Shown: in pieces, positions 1 to 9,191 of the stretch
Position numbering within the stretch: the first letter of the stretch is position 1
Layout: every line of letters starts with the position of its first letter
Assembly (NCBI GenBank): GCA_947382355.1
Contig: CANCYR010000008.1
Span: 1-64,000 of the forward strand
DNA length: 64,000 nt
Direction of reading: 5' to 3'
Origin: an uncultured Lachnospiraceae bacterium
Lineage (GTDB): Bacteria; Bacillota; Clostridia; Lachnospirales; Lachnospiraceae
Notes under the pieces: generated by a model
Database searches by the model: none
The model's input: the letters and a program-made list of their open reading frames with translations, nothing else
Told to the model about the DNA's origin: nothing
Position numbers and translations under genes: made by a program

Positions 1-2
1 TT

Positions 3-1106
3 GTAGCGCGCAAAATGGGAGCAGGAGAACATACAAGGGCGGCACAGGATTTTACGCTGATTATCTCAGCGGGCATTTTGTCAGGTGTATTGATTGCAGT
101 CTTGGGAACGGTTTTTATTGACAGGATTGTCTGGGGAATTGGAGCCAGCAGTATTCTATTTCCATACTGCAAAGAATACCTTTTCATTCTGCTGTTATTC
201 ACGCCCGCAAGTATCCTGCAAGTGCTTTTTCAAAATCTAATCGTAACAGCGGGACGCCCGGGAATTGGTATGGTGCTTGGTGTAAGTGCGGGAATCGTAA
301 ACATTTTACTGGACTATATTTTTATGGTGCCGTTGCAAATGGGCATTAAAGGGGCGGCTTTTGGTACGGGCTTTGGCTATATGATACCGGCGGTGATTGG
401 ATTATGGTTCTTTTCCGCAAAGAAAGGCAGTCTGCATTTTAGGAAGCCAGTCATAGATTTTTCCGTATTGGCTGAAAGTTGTACAAATGGTTTTTCAGAA
501 ATGGTAAGTCAGGCGGCAGCAGCGGTTACAACATTCCTTTTTAACCGGATTATGATGAAACTGCTTGGAGAAAACGGAGTTGCGGCAATCACAATCATTA
601 TCTATACACAGTTTTTATTGAGCGCCCTTTACATAGGTTTTTCTATGGGAGTAGCCCCTGTTATCAGCTATAACTATGGGAAGCAGGACGAAAAACAGCT
701 AAAGAATGTATTTTCTATTTGTATGCGGTTCATTGTCTTTGTTTCGATCACTGTTTTTGCCGTAGCTTTAATTTTTGGTTCGCAATTGGTTGGTATTTTT
801 ACAGAAAAGGGAACGCCGGTTCATGAAATTGCACAAAACGGATTTTTGATTTTTCCCTTTGGCTTTCTGTTTTGTGGGTTGAACATTTTTACTTCTGCCA
901 CATTCACAGCATTATCAAACGGGAAGTTGTCAGCAATTTTGTCATTCTTGCGGACTTTCGGACTGATTACAGTGCTGTTGCTTTCATTACCTAATCTTTT
1001 GGGTGTAACGGGTGTATGGCTTGCAGTACCGATAGCAGAGCTGATCACCATGATTGTAGCACTGGTTTTTCTTAGTCGGAACAGAGAAAAATACCACTTA
1101 TGGTAA
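3..1106 (+). CDS. MATE family efflux transporter, 5' truncated by window edge
   Basis: C-terminal part of a multidrug and toxin extrusion (MATE) transporter, an inner-membrane cation-coupled drug/metabolite exporter. The reading frame is open to the window edge; the first internal Met is at 15, preceded in frame by V-A-R-K, so the gene starts outside. About 366 residues are visible against roughly 450 for the family, so about 90 N-terminal residues are missing. Many hydrophobic segments are visible, and the internal SQAAAAVTTFLFN and GVAPVISYNYGKQ stretches are typical of the second MATE half. Substrate unknown. Family call is confident; start and regulation cannot be seen. Confidence 0.9.
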   Translation, partial: VARKMGAGEHTRAAQDFTLIISAGILSGVLIAVLGTVFIDRIVWGIGASSILFPYCKEYLFILLLFTPASILQVLFQNLIVTAGRPGIGMVLGVSAGIVNILLDYIFMVPLQMGIKGAAFGTGFGYMIPAVIGLWFFSAKKGSLHFRKPVIDFSVLAESCTNGFSEMVSQAAAAVTTFLFNRIMMKLLGENGVAAITIIIYTQFLLSALYIGFSMGVAPVISYNYGKQDEKQLKNVFSICMRFIVFVSITVFAVALIFGSQLVGIFTEKGTPVHEIAQNGFLIFPFGFLFCGLNIFTSATFTALSNGKLSAILSFLRTFGLITVLLLSLPNLLGVTGVWLAVPIAELITMIVALVFLSRNREKYHLW

Positions 1107-1466
1107 TCAAAAAAACCTGTGTAACATTTTAAAGTATTGCTTTTTTCTAAATATTTTAAATATATTGAAAAAAGCTTAGAAATATAAATGAAATCACAAA
1201 TACATAGGATATATTAGTTTAGGCATACTAAAAAAGACATGATTGAAAGAAATACGATAACTGCCATTAATATAAGGATGGGGCTTACAAATGGGAAATA
1301 TTTGTTCCACTTTCTACCACTTTCTTCCAAAAAAAGTGGTGGAAAAGTTCCCATAGGAGTGCTATGATTATCATAAGTTTTTGTATTTAGGGACAGAAAG
1401 AGCCATGGACTGTATAAAAAGCCAGCTCCCAAAACGCATTTCACATCTATTGAAAGGAAAAACAAA
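1107..1466. other. Intergenic region with two inverted repeats
   Basis: No supported gene. An AT-rich inverted repeat lies at 1139-1175 (GCTTTTTTC / GAAAAAAGC) without a trailing T-run. A second imperfect nested hairpin lies at 1291-1354, with outer arms ATGGGAA / TTCCCAT and inner arms ACCACTTT / AAAGTGGT. The minus-strand frame across 1214-1360 encodes a hydrophobic tail but has no ribosome site and runs antisense into the next gene, so it is not called. A promoter for the downstream lipoprotein operon presumably lies near the end of this region, but no clear -35/-10 pair was found. Confidence 0.5.
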
Positions 1467-2084
1467 ATGAAAAAAATAATTTCTATCCTGCTTGTAATGA
1501 TTATGAGTTTTGCCGTGGCGGTCTTTACCGGCTGCAGCAATAGGGAGGACGGTACCGACGATACCGGCAGCACCGGAGACACCAGTCAGTCCGCAGCACC
1601 TGACATTGAATCTGCTGTGGCTTTTTATACGGAGGTATGGGCTGCATTTAGTGAGGAACAAAAGTTTCCCTGCGCCGGCGGTGATATGGAACATAGTACG
1701 GAGGGTCCGGGGCAGTTTCTGCTGACAGAAGATAATGCTGACAGCTTCAAGCAGCTGCTCCACGTTACCGATGAGCTTTACGATATGCTTGAGGATGATG
1801 CTGCCACCCTTCAGCACATGATGAACACCAACACCTTCAGCTCGGCTGTTGTCAGGCTTAAGGACCCTGCAAAGGCATCCGAGTTTGCCGAGGCATACAA
1901 GATATCCGTTCAGGGACAGCAATGGATGTGCGGTTTTCCCGATAAGGTAGTTGTTATTTCTGTGGGTGACTATGTGGTCATGGCATACGGACTTGAAGAG
2001 AATATTGATAATCTTGTGGCAGCCTGCTCTGTGGTTGAGCCACAATCCACGGTGCTTGTGGATGCTCCCGCAATGGTTGAATAA
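1467..2084 (+). CDS. Secreted lipoprotein, possibly DUF4358-like
   Basis: 205-residue lipoprotein. Residues 1-22 form a signal peptide (KK then a hydrophobic run) ending in the lipobox F-T-G-C with Cys23 as the lipidation site. A short Asp/Ser/Thr-rich linker follows, then a globular domain. The ATG at 1467 has a GAAAGGAAAA ribosome site. It sits 27 bp upstream of an MBOAT acyltransferase and two genes from an AlgJ-like protein; small DUF4358-type lipoproteins often accompany such genes in Clostridia. The role in surface-polymer acylation is inferred from position only; no catalytic motif was recognised. Confidence 0.7.
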   Translation: MKKIISILLVMIMSFAVAVFTGCSNREDGTDDTGSTGDTSQSAAPDIESAVAFYTEVWAAFSEEQKFPCAGGDMEHSTEGPGQFLLTEDNADSFKQLLHVTDELYDMLEDDAATLQHMMNTNTFSSAVVRLKDPAKASEFAEAYKISVQGQQWMCGFPDKVVVISVGDYVVMAYGLEENIDNLVAACSVVEPQSTVLVDAPAMVE

Positions 2085-2111
2085 TTTCCGACAGAGAGGG
2101 AGCGTACTTAA

Positions 2112-3515
2112 ATGTTGTTTTCAAGCATACCATTTTTGTTTTGGTTTTTACCCTGCGTACTTATTTTTTATTTTATTGCGCCGCGGGCTCTGAAAAATAC
2201 CGTTTTGCTTCTTTCAAGTTTATTTTTCTATGGGTGGGGTGAACCGGAATACTTGGTGTGGATGGTAGCTGCTATTGTAATGGGATATGTATTCGGGCTG
2301 CTTATTGAGCGTTTCCGCAAAAAAAATAAGATAGCAAAGCTTTTGCTGGCATTATCCGTTTCAGGCAGCCTTGTCATACTTGGGTATTTCAAATATTGTG
2401 ATTTCTTTATAGGCAATTTTAATGCAATGACGGGGCTTTCCGTTCCTATGCTCAGGTTGACCCTGCCTATCGGAATCAGCTTTTACACCTTCCAGATACT
2501 CAGTTATACTATTGATGTTTATCGCGAAGAAGTTGCAGCACAGAAGAACCCTGTGGATCTTGCGGCATATGTTGCGCTTTTTCCCCAGCTTATTGCCGGA
2601 CCTATCGTCCGTTATTCCCATATTGCAAATCAGCTTAAGGAGCGAAGTCATTCCTTTGAAAAGACTGCGCTTGGTATTCGCCGCTTTATAATAGGGCTTG
2701 GCAAAAAGATTATGATTGCCAATCTGCTGGGGGAGCTTTGCAGCATTTTCCGTGAATCCAATGATAAATCTATATTTTTCTTTTGGCTTTATGCTGTGGC
2801 ATATTCGCTCCACATATATTTTGATTTTTCAGGCTACAGTGATATGGCTATTGGCCTTGGGAAAATATTTGGGTTCAGCTTCCCTGAAAACTTTAATTAT
2901 CCTTATATTTCTGCCAGCATTACCGAGTTTTGGCAGCGTTGGCATATATCGCTTGGTTCATGGTTCCGCGATTATGTCTATATTCCGTTAGGCGGCAACC
3001 GCGTCAGCGTTTCTCGTCATATATTTAATATTTTTGTGGTCTGGATGCTTACCGGCTTCTGGCATGGAGCTTCATGGAATTTCATTGTATGGGGACTCTA
3101 TTTTGCGTTTCTGCTTACAATAGAAAAGCTTTGGCTTCTTAAGAAGCTCAAAAGGAATGGTATGCTGAGTCATGTGTATGTTATCATTCTGGTTATCATC
3201 AGCTTTGTCATTTTTGATGCGACAGGCATGGGGCAGGCATTTTCTTATGTGCAGGCTATGTTTGGCGCCGGCGGATATCCCCTGATTTCGGAAGAATTCT
3301 TATATTATTTCCGCAGCTACGGGGTTGTGATTCTGTTTGCCCTGATTGGTGCCACTCCGCTGCCGAAAAAGTTATGGAACCGTGTGAGTGCAACTCCTGC
3401 CGGCGGAAAGGTTGTGATTTTTGCCGAGCCTTTGGCAATTTCTGCAATGCTTGTGGCATGTACCGCATATCTTGTTGACGGTTCCTATAATCCCTTCCTT
3501 TATTTCAGGTTTTGA
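2112..3515 (+). CDS. MBOAT family membrane O-acyltransferase (AlgI/DltB type), system 1
   Basis: 467-residue polytopic membrane protein. It carries the MBOAT signature W-Q-R-W-H-I-S-L-G-S-W-F-R-D-Y (around residues 275-290) followed by YIPLGGNRV, and the catalytic His in FWHGASWNF. The N-terminus MLFSSIPFLFWFLP is typical of AlgI-like proteins and fixes the start, with a GAGAGGGAG ribosome site upstream. These enzymes move an acyl group, usually acetyl, across the membrane to a surface polysaccharide or teichoic acid. The partner is the AlgJ-like protein 17 bp downstream, and the lipoprotein upstream probably belongs to the same operon. The polymer substrate is unknown. This is the first of three MBOAT genes in the window. 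Confidence 0.93.
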   Translation: MLFSSIPFLFWFLPCVLIFYFIAPRALKNTVLLLSSLFFYGWGEPEYLVWMVAAIVMGYVFGLLIERFRKKNKIAKLLLALSVSGSLVILGYFKYCDFFIGNFNAMTGLSVPMLRLTLPIGISFYTFQILSYTIDVYREEVAAQKNPVDLAAYVALFPQLIAGPIVRYSHIANQLKERSHSFEKTALGIRRFIIGLGKKIMIANLLGELCSIFRESNDKSIFFFWLYAVAYSLHIYFDFSGYSDMAIGLGKIFGFSFPENFNYPYISASITEFWQRWHISLGSWFRDYVYIPLGGNRVSVSRHIFNIFVVWMLTGFWHGASWNFIVWGLYFAFLLTIEKLWLLKKLKRNGMLSHVYVIILVIISFVIFDATGMGQAFSYVQAMFGAGGYPLISEEFLYYFRSYGVVILFALIGATPLPKKLWNRVSATPAGGKVVIFAEPLAISAMLVACTAYLVDGSYNPFLYFRF

Positions 3516-3532
3516 AACAGGAGGAATGAAGA

Positions 3533-4630
3533 ATGAAAAAATATAAGGATATGATATGTGTTGCCATTGTTGGTCTGTTTTTTGTCAGCCTGACCTTAGC
3601 TGTCTGGGTACTGCCTTCAAAGGAATTTTCTCACAGTGAAAGGCGTAAACTTGCACAGCTTCCGGAACTTTCTTATGGTGCTGTTAAGGACGGCAGCTTT
3701 ATAACAGAATTTGAGAGTTACACTCAGGACCAGTTTCCCCTGCGGGACACTTTCCGAACGGTTAAGGCATTTCTGACTTATTATATGTTCAGGCAGCCGG
3801 ACAATAACGGCATATATATGGAGGACGGTTATGCCGCAAAGCTGGAATACCCGCTGAACGAGAAATCCGTTAACCATGCTGCGGACAGATTTGAGTATAT
3901 TTACGAAAATTTCCTTGCGGATAAAAATTTGAATATCTGCTTTTCCATAGTTCCGGATAAAAGCTATTTTCTTGCAAAACAGAACGGCTATCTTTGCATG
4001 GATTATGAAAAGCTGTTTACCATGATGCAGGAGCGGATGAACTATGCCGGGTATATCGACATTACCGGAACTCTTGACATTACGGATTATTATAAGACCG
4101 ATACCCACTGGCGTCAGGAAAAACTTACGGATACTGCCGCAAAGATTGCCGCAGGAATGGGTGTCACTCTCTCAGGCAAATATACCGAAAAGGCACTTGA
4201 TTACCCGTTTTACGGAGTTTATTATGGACAGTCATCTCTTCCGTTGCCTGCTGAGACAATATATTATCTTACAAATGATATTCTTGACGGCTGTAAGGTG
4301 ACAAATCATGAGAAAGGTATTGTGGGTGGAATTTATGATATGGATAAGGCTTTAGGCAGGGACCCCTATGAAATGTTTCTGTCGGGCCCGCTTTCCCTTA
4401 TCACTATAGAAAACCCCAATTGTAAAAATGACCGTGAACTTATTGTGTTCAGGGATTCTTTTGGAAGCAGTATCGTTCCGCTTCTTGTGGAGGGATATTC
4501 AAAAGTAACGCTGGTGGATATCCGATATCTGAGAGCGGATTATCTGGATAAATTTATTGAATTCAATGACCAGGATGTGCTTTTTCTTTTCAGCACCCTT
4601 GTCCTTAACAACAGTGAAACATTCACTTGA
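3533..4630 (+). CDS. AlgJ/DHHW-like SGNH-fold O-acetylation protein, system 1
   Basis: 365 residues with one N-terminal membrane anchor (about residues 8-28) and an extracytoplasmic domain. Visible catalytic motifs are T-D-T-H-W with Asp190 and His192, and R-D-S-F-G-S with Ser309, the Asp-His-Ser layout of AlgJ/AlgX/DHHW acetyltransferases. N-terminal NERRxL-type features (HSERRKLAQLP) also match the family. It follows the MBOAT gene directly with its own AGGAGG site, so the two likely form an export-and-transfer pair: MBOAT passes the acyl group outward and this protein places it on the polymer. The acceptor is unknown. Confidence 0.88.
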   Translation: MKKYKDMICVAIVGLFFVSLTLAVWVLPSKEFSHSERRKLAQLPELSYGAVKDGSFITEFESYTQDQFPLRDTFRTVKAFLTYYMFRQPDNNGIYMEDGYAAKLEYPLNEKSVNHAADRFEYIYENFLADKNLNICFSIVPDKSYFLAKQNGYLCMDYEKLFTMMQERMNYAGYIDITGTLDITDYYKTDTHWRQEKLTDTAAKIAAGMGVTLSGKYTEKALDYPFYGVYYGQSSLPLPAETIYYLTNDILDGCKVTNHEKGIVGGIYDMDKALGRDPYEMFLSGPLSLITIENPNCKNDRELIVFRDSFGSSIVPLLVEGYSKVTLVDIRYLRADYLDKFIEFNDQDVLFLFSTLVLNNSETFT

Positions 4631-4655
4631 AGCAAAAAGAGAGGAGCATTTATTT

Positions 4656-6104
4656 ATGTTAGAACAATTAGAACCAAAAACTGTCTTTTCCTACTTTGAA
4701 AAAATCTGTTCGATTCCCCATGGCTCGGGAAATGTACAGGGCATCAGCAACTATCTGGTGGAATTTGCAAAAGAAAGAAATCTGGAATATATACAGGATG
4801 AGGTATATAACGTAATTATAAAAAAGGAAGCCTCAAAAGGCTATGAGAATAAGGAGCCGGTCATCCTTCAGGGACATATGGACATGGTAGCGGTAAAGAA
4901 GCCGGACTGTGATAAAAACTTATTGACGGACCCTTTAGATGTAAGAACGGACGGAGATTTTGTCTATGCGGAGGGAACCAGCCTTGGGGGAGATGACGGC
5001 ATTGCAGTGGCATATGCCCTTGCCCTGCTGGATTCCAAGGATATTCCCCATCCTCCCCTGGAGGTAATCATTACAGTGGAGGAAGAGGTTGGGATGGAAG
5101 GCGCCCTGGCTATTGATTTGTCTTCCTTAAAAGGAAAGAGAATGCTGAATATCGATTCGGAAAAGGAAGGCGAGCTTACTGTAAGCTGTGCAGGAGGAGT
5201 GCGGGTCAATGGACTTCTTCCGGTACAGTGGGAAGAGATTCCAGGAGAGTTTCATGGTATGGAAATTACTCTTACGGGACTAATGGGCGGACATTCCGGA
5301 GTGGAGATTCATAAAAACAGGGGAAATGCCAATATATTGATGGGAAGGGTTTTAAAGGGGCTTTCCGAAAAGGTCCATATTGTATTGACAGCCCTGGAAG
5401 GCGGAACAAAGGATAATGCCATACCAAGGGAAGCAAAGGCAGCGGTATTTTTCCCACAGGAAGAATCGGAAAGTTGTGAAAAGATTTTAAAGGAAATAGA
5501 AAAAAAGCAAAAAGAAGAGCATGAAGAGACTGACAAAGATCTTTGCCTCATTTTTAAGAAGATAAAAAAACAGCCGGGACAGAAGGCTTTGACAGGAACA
5601 TCCATGGAAAAAATAATAAAGCTGCTTTGTACGGTGCCAAACGGCGTGCAGTCCATGAGCGGAAAGCTGGAAGGACTGGTGGAAACCTCTTTGAATCTTG
5701 GGATTATGCTGTTAAAGGAGGAGGAATTTTCTACAGCTTTTTCTTTAAGAAGTTCAGTTGTTTCACAAAAAGATGCCTTGCGGGACAAGGTTACGGATAT
5801 TTTAAGCTCCGTGGGGGGCACATACAGCTTATCGGGAGATTATCCCGCATGGGAATATAAGGAGGAATCCCCTCTCCGCGATACCTTTGTGAAGGTATAT
5901 GAGGACATGTATGGGAAGAAGCCCACTGTGCTTTCTATCCATGCAGGACTTGAATGCGGAATTCTGGCTGGAAAAATCAAGGATTTGGACAGTGTATCTT
6001 TTGGACCGGATATGGAGGATATTCATACCACTGAAGAAAGGCTGTCGATTTCCTCCACAAAAAGGGTATGGGAATTTCTTCTTGCTCTTTTAAAGAATCT
6101 GTAA
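4656..6104 (+). CDS. pepD: Aminoacyl-histidine dipeptidase (Xaa-His / cytosol non-specific dipeptidase, M20C)
   Basis: 482-residue zinc dipeptidase that cleaves Xaa-His and other dipeptides in the cytosol. Motifs for the two-metal M20 site are present: GHMDMV, LGGDDG (bridging Asp), VEEEVGMEG (catalytic and metal Glu), and IDSEKEGE. The dimerisation-domain motif MGGHSGVEIHKNRGNAN and the C-terminal metal-ligand region are also intact. The start is the ATG at 4656 (MLEQLEPKTVF), chosen because GAGGAG lies 9 bases upstream; the frame extends further 5' but that extension overlaps the AlgJ-like gene and is not family-like. A palindromic repeat follows the stop. Confidence 0.95.
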   Translation: MLEQLEPKTVFSYFEKICSIPHGSGNVQGISNYLVEFAKERNLEYIQDEVYNVIIKKEASKGYENKEPVILQGHMDMVAVKKPDCDKNLLTDPLDVRTDGDFVYAEGTSLGGDDGIAVAYALALLDSKDIPHPPLEVIITVEEEVGMEGALAIDLSSLKGKRMLNIDSEKEGELTVSCAGGVRVNGLLPVQWEEIPGEFHGMEITLTGLMGGHSGVEIHKNRGNANILMGRVLKGLSEKVHIVLTALEGGTKDNAIPREAKAAVFFPQEESESCEKILKEIEKKQKEEHEETDKDLCLIFKKIKKQPGQKALTGTSMEKIIKLLCTVPNGVQSMSGKLEGLVETSLNLGIMLLKEEEFSTAFSLRSSVVSQKDALRDKVTDILSSVGGTYSLSGDYPAWEYKEESPLRDTFVKVYEDMYGKKPTVLSIHAGLECGILAGKIKDLDSVSFGPDMEDIHTTEERLSISSTKRVWEFLLALLKNL

Positions 6105-6115
6105 TTTGAAAAATA

Positions 6116-6193
6116 GTAACAGTTCAGCCCTCAGCTTTCCCACACAGGAGCCGGAACCGGATGCAGGCAGAAAGCTGAGGGCTGAACTGTTAC
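6116..6193. repeat. Palindromic repeat element, copy A (78 bp)
   Basis: Perfect 24-base terminal inverted repeats begin GTAACAGTTCAGCCCTCAGC and continue TTTC at 6116-6139; the complement ends at 6193. The 30-base core contains CCGGAACCGG. Related copies sit at about 11347-11571 and 56975-57038, and a decayed copy at 38001-38039. It lies just after pepD, so it could terminate transcription, but its reuse elsewhere points to a mobile, MITE-like or REP-like element. Confidence 0.85.
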
Positions 6194-6222
6194 AAAAAAT
6201 ATATTGACAATAAAGAAAAAAA

Positions 6223-6251
6223 GTGACAAATTGGAAAAAAGTGTGTATGAT
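6223..6251 (+). promoter_or_regulatory. Putative sigma-A promoter for aroK
   Basis: GTGACA (6223-6228), 17-base spacer, TATGAT (6246-6251), 20 bases before the GTG start of aroK. A TTGACA at 6204 has no well-placed -10. Confidence 0.6.
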
Positions 6252-6271
6252 ATTGGAAAGAGGTCTGAAAA

Positions 6272-6781
6272 GTGAAGAATATTGTTTTAATAGGTATGCC
6301 TGGTTCAGGAAAAAGTACGGTGGGGGTTGTACTTGCCAAAAATATTGGTTACGATTTTCTGGATTCTGATTTGGAGATTCAGGCGAGAGAAGGCAGGAAG
6401 CTTCATGAGATTATTTCTGAAAAGGGCCTGGAGGATTTTCTTAAAATAGAGGAAGCGGTCAATGCTTCTTTTATGGTAGAGCATACTGTCATTGCAACCG
6501 GAGGCAGTGCCGTTTATGGTAAAACGGCTATGAAGCATTTGAAAGAGATTGGAAGCGTTATTTATTTAAAGCTTCCTTACGAAGAAATCAGGCATCGTCT
6601 GGGAGATCTGAACCAGCGGGGAGTTGCTATGAGAAGCGGCCAGTCACTGCAGGATTTGTATGAAGAAAGAGTTGTGCTGTACGAAAAGTATGCAGATAAG
6701 ACAATTGAATGTTTTCATAAGGAAATCCGGGAAATTGTTGCTGAAATAGGCTGTCTGGCCTGCCTGACAGAAGAGAAGTAG
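6272..6781 (+). CDS. aroK: Shikimate kinase
   Basis: 169-residue cytosolic kinase of the aromatic amino acid pathway, phosphorylating shikimate with ATP. The Walker A loop GMPGSGKST lies at residues 8-16. The shikimate-binding D-S-D (about 31-33) and the ATGGS stretch (around residue 75) fit AroK. The lid region QRGVAMR is less usual than the family's RPLL, so fine specificity is not certain. The GTG at 6272 is preceded by AGAGGTC. No other aromatic-pathway gene is adjacent; the next gene is a signalling protein 54 bp away. Confidence 0.85.
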   Translation: MKNIVLIGMPGSGKSTVGVVLAKNIGYDFLDSDLEIQAREGRKLHEIISEKGLEDFLKIEEAVNASFMVEHTVIATGGSAVYGKTAMKHLKEIGSVIYLKLPYEEIRHRLGDLNQRGVAMRSGQSLQDLYEERVVLYEKYADKTIECFHKEIREIVAEIGCLACLTEEK

Positions 6782-6835
6782 AGCTGGTGTTTTCCTGCAA
6801 TAAGAGAAAAAGAGAACACAGCAGGGGGAAAGAAA

Positions 6836-9172
6836 ATGAAGGAAGAAAAAGTATATAATATTGGTGTTTTAATTGGAAATGCCCATACAGCCCATCCAAA
6901 AGAATTGATACAGGGAATATGTCAGGGGGCAAAAGAGTGTACTTGTAATCTGCTGTTTTTTTTAGGTACTCAAAGCAGCGTGTTTTCCCAGGATATTTAT
7001 GGCTATAAAATAGGAGAGGACTATGATTACCAGTTTAATGTCATTTACGACTATGCGCTTTTGGGAAATCTGGATGCGTTGATTATTTCTTATGGAACCT
7101 TGTGCATTTTTCTGGAAAATCAGGACAGGGATGATTTCTTTCGCCGCTTTCAAAAATTTCCTTGTATCGTGTTGGAAGAAAAGGGGTTGGGAGATGACGG
7201 CAATTACATTATAAGCGGTAATTATTCAGGAATGACCGATATCATGGAGCATTTGATTTCGGAACATGGCTATAAAAATATTGTTTATTTAAGCGGTCCC
7301 AAAAATAATACGGATGCGTTTGAAAGAAGAAGAGCGTATCTGGATGTTATGAAAAAATATCAGATTCCGGTTGTAGATTCCATGGTTGAGTATGGAGATT
7401 ATTCGGAATTTGTAGAAGAGCAGGTGGAAAAGCTTTTAGATTCCAATCCCAAGACAGAGGCAATCGTATGTGCCAATGATGAAATGGCCATGGCTGCTTA
7501 TAAGGTTTGTAAAAAACGGGGAATGGTGGTAGGGAAGGATATTGCAGTAACCGGATATGATGATTTTTCCAAAGCACAGACTATGGAGCCGCCTCTTACA
7601 ACTGCAGAGCAGAATGGCTATGACATGGGTTATCGCGCTTTAATGGAAGCAATTAATCTTTGCAGGGGAGGTGAAAGGATTCAAATCAGGCAGCCTGCAA
7701 AGTTAAAAAAGAGGTGTTCCTGCGGCTGTATTTCTAAATTGTCAGCGGGGAAGATTGATTTTCAAAATAAAGAAGAGGCATATTACTATGCGGAGAAAAA
7801 GATAGATGAATTGACAAGGAGCTGTATTTTGCATCCGGAAAATGGAAGACTCATGGAATATGTCAGGGGACATGCGAAAAGTCTGGTTCTTTATGTAATG
7901 AATTATTTTCTGTTTTCCGGTACAGTGCGCAATCTGGAATATGATAAAAAGGGTGCCATTGGAATTTTAAATATGATTATCAATGGACCGTACAGGGATT
8001 TTATCTCTCCGTTTGCATTGTTAAATGCAATTGATGCCTTTTTAAAGGAATTGTCTGAATATTCGGAAGACATTGCCAAAAAGATTAATGTACTTGAATT
8101 AAATACTGCCATTCAGAATAGTATTTATTATCGTTTTTGCCAGAGAAAAGAAGATGAATATGTGCTTTTCAAGAGGAAATCCCTTATGGAGCCTTTGTTT
8201 GAGCGTTCCATACTGGAGTGTATTAACGATGAAAAGGAAGTATATTATCAGACAGCGCTGCAATTGCAGAAGAGAAATGTTCCAAGAGCATATTTATATG
8301 TTTTTGACCAGCCAATCGTGCATAGAAAAGAAGATGAATGGAAGCTTCCGGCGAAAATGTATCTGGCATCTTATTGCGAAGAGGATAACGCTATGAGCTT
8401 TGTGCAGAGCGAAAGACCTGTGGTAGATACAGAAAAGGGATTCTGCGATTATCTTCCAAAGGAAGCAGGACATATACTGTTGTCCTTTATCCTGTATTCA
8501 GAAGAAAAGCAATATGGTCTTTTAATGTGTGAAAGTGAATATCAGGAAATATCCTCCCTGTATGTTACAAGTCTTCAGATTGGAAACATCATGCGTTTTC
8601 TGGACATGAACAAAAAGGAAAGGAAAATACAAAAGGAGCTGGCAGCAAAAGTCAAGATTATTGAAGAGAAAAATGAAGTCCTGAATTTTATTTCCGAGTA
8701 TGATCAGCTTACCGGTATTTTAAACCGGAGGGGCTTTGGAGAAAATGCTCTTCGCCTTAATAAAAGAAATAAAGATAAAAAGGCATACTTTATTTTTGCA
8801 GATTTGGATCATCTGAAGGAAATCAACGATTGTTTTGGGCATTCAGAAGGTGACTATGCAATCAGTAAGGCTGCGCTCTTACTAAAAGATAGTCTTAGTC
8901 AGGAGGGAGCGGCAGGGCGATTGGGCGGTGATGAATTCGTTTCCATGATAGTCAGCGATGAACCTGAATTTGTAAAGAGTTATAAGCAGCGGATGAAGAA
9001 GGCGATGGAGGATTTGAATAGAGGTTCCGGCAAGCCCTATTATGTGGAGTTTTCCATTGGCATGATTGAATTTGTATGCAGTGACAATTTTGAACTTTCC
9101 CATATGCTAAAAGAAGCTGATACGGCTTTATATGAAGCGAAAAAGGAAAGAAGGCATTCCATAAAAAAATAG
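6836..9172 (+). CDS. Cytosolic diguanylate cyclase with LacI-type ligand-binding domain
   Basis: 778 residues without a signal peptide or membrane segment. Residues about 5-300 match the periplasmic-binding-protein fold of LacI/PurR regulators (IGVLIGNAHTAH, CANDEMAMAAYK, AVTGYDDFSKAQ) but no helix-turn-helix precedes it. A helical middle region and a short coiled coil (about 590-620) lead to a C-terminal GGDEF domain with G-G-D-E-F at 697-701 and a full substrate region (FADLDHLKEIND, RGFGENA). GGDEF enzymes make cyclic di-GMP from two GTP. The RxxD inhibitory site is missing: the residues before GGDEF read S-Q-E-G-A-A-G-R-L. So a soluble small molecule probably sets c-di-GMP synthesis, without product feedback at the I-site. 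Confidence 0.9.
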   Translation: MKEEKVYNIGVLIGNAHTAHPKELIQGICQGAKECTCNLLFFLGTQSSVFSQDIYGYKIGEDYDYQFNVIYDYALLGNLDALIISYGTLCIFLENQDRDDFFRRFQKFPCIVLEEKGLGDDGNYIISGNYSGMTDIMEHLISEHGYKNIVYLSGPKNNTDAFERRRAYLDVMKKYQIPVVDSMVEYGDYSEFVEEQVEKLLDSNPKTEAIVCANDEMAMAAYKVCKKRGMVVGKDIAVTGYDDFSKAQTMEPPLTTAEQNGYDMGYRALMEAINLCRGGERIQIRQPAKLKKRCSCGCISKLSAGKIDFQNKEEAYYYAEKKIDELTRSCILHPENGRLMEYVRGHAKSLVLYVMNYFLFSGTVRNLEYDKKGAIGILNMIINGPYRDFISPFALLNAIDAFLKELSEYSEDIAKKINVLELNTAIQNSIYYRFCQRKEDEYVLFKRKSLMEPLFERSILECINDEKEVYYQTALQLQKRNVPRAYLYVFDQPIVHRKEDEWKLPAKMYLASYCEEDNAMSFVQSERPVVDTEKGFCDYLPKEAGHILLSFILYSEEKQYGLLMCESEYQEISSLYVTSLQIGNIMRFLDMNKKERKIQKELAAKVKIIEEKNEVLNFISEYDQLTGILNRRGFGENALRLNKRNKDKKAYFIFADLDHLKEINDCFGHSEGDYAISKAALLLKDSLSQEGAAGRLGGDEFVSMIVSDEPEFVKSYKQRMKKAMEDLNRGSGKPYYVEFSIGMIEFVCSDNFELSHMLKEADTALYEAKKERRHSIKK

Positions 9173-9191
9173 AAGAATAAGGGAACAGGCA

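Noticed and set aside
1214-1582. Minus-strand frame with a hydrophobic C-terminus
   Set aside because: Overlaps the lipoprotein start, lacks a ribosome site; only the last 40 codons look membrane-like.
1371-2045. A 224-codon minus-strand frame
   Set aside because: Fully antisense to the lipoprotein gene with signal peptide and operon context; no ribosome site and no domain.
5309-5821. A 170-codon minus-strand frame
   Set aside because: Antisense to the conserved pepD gene; no start signals.
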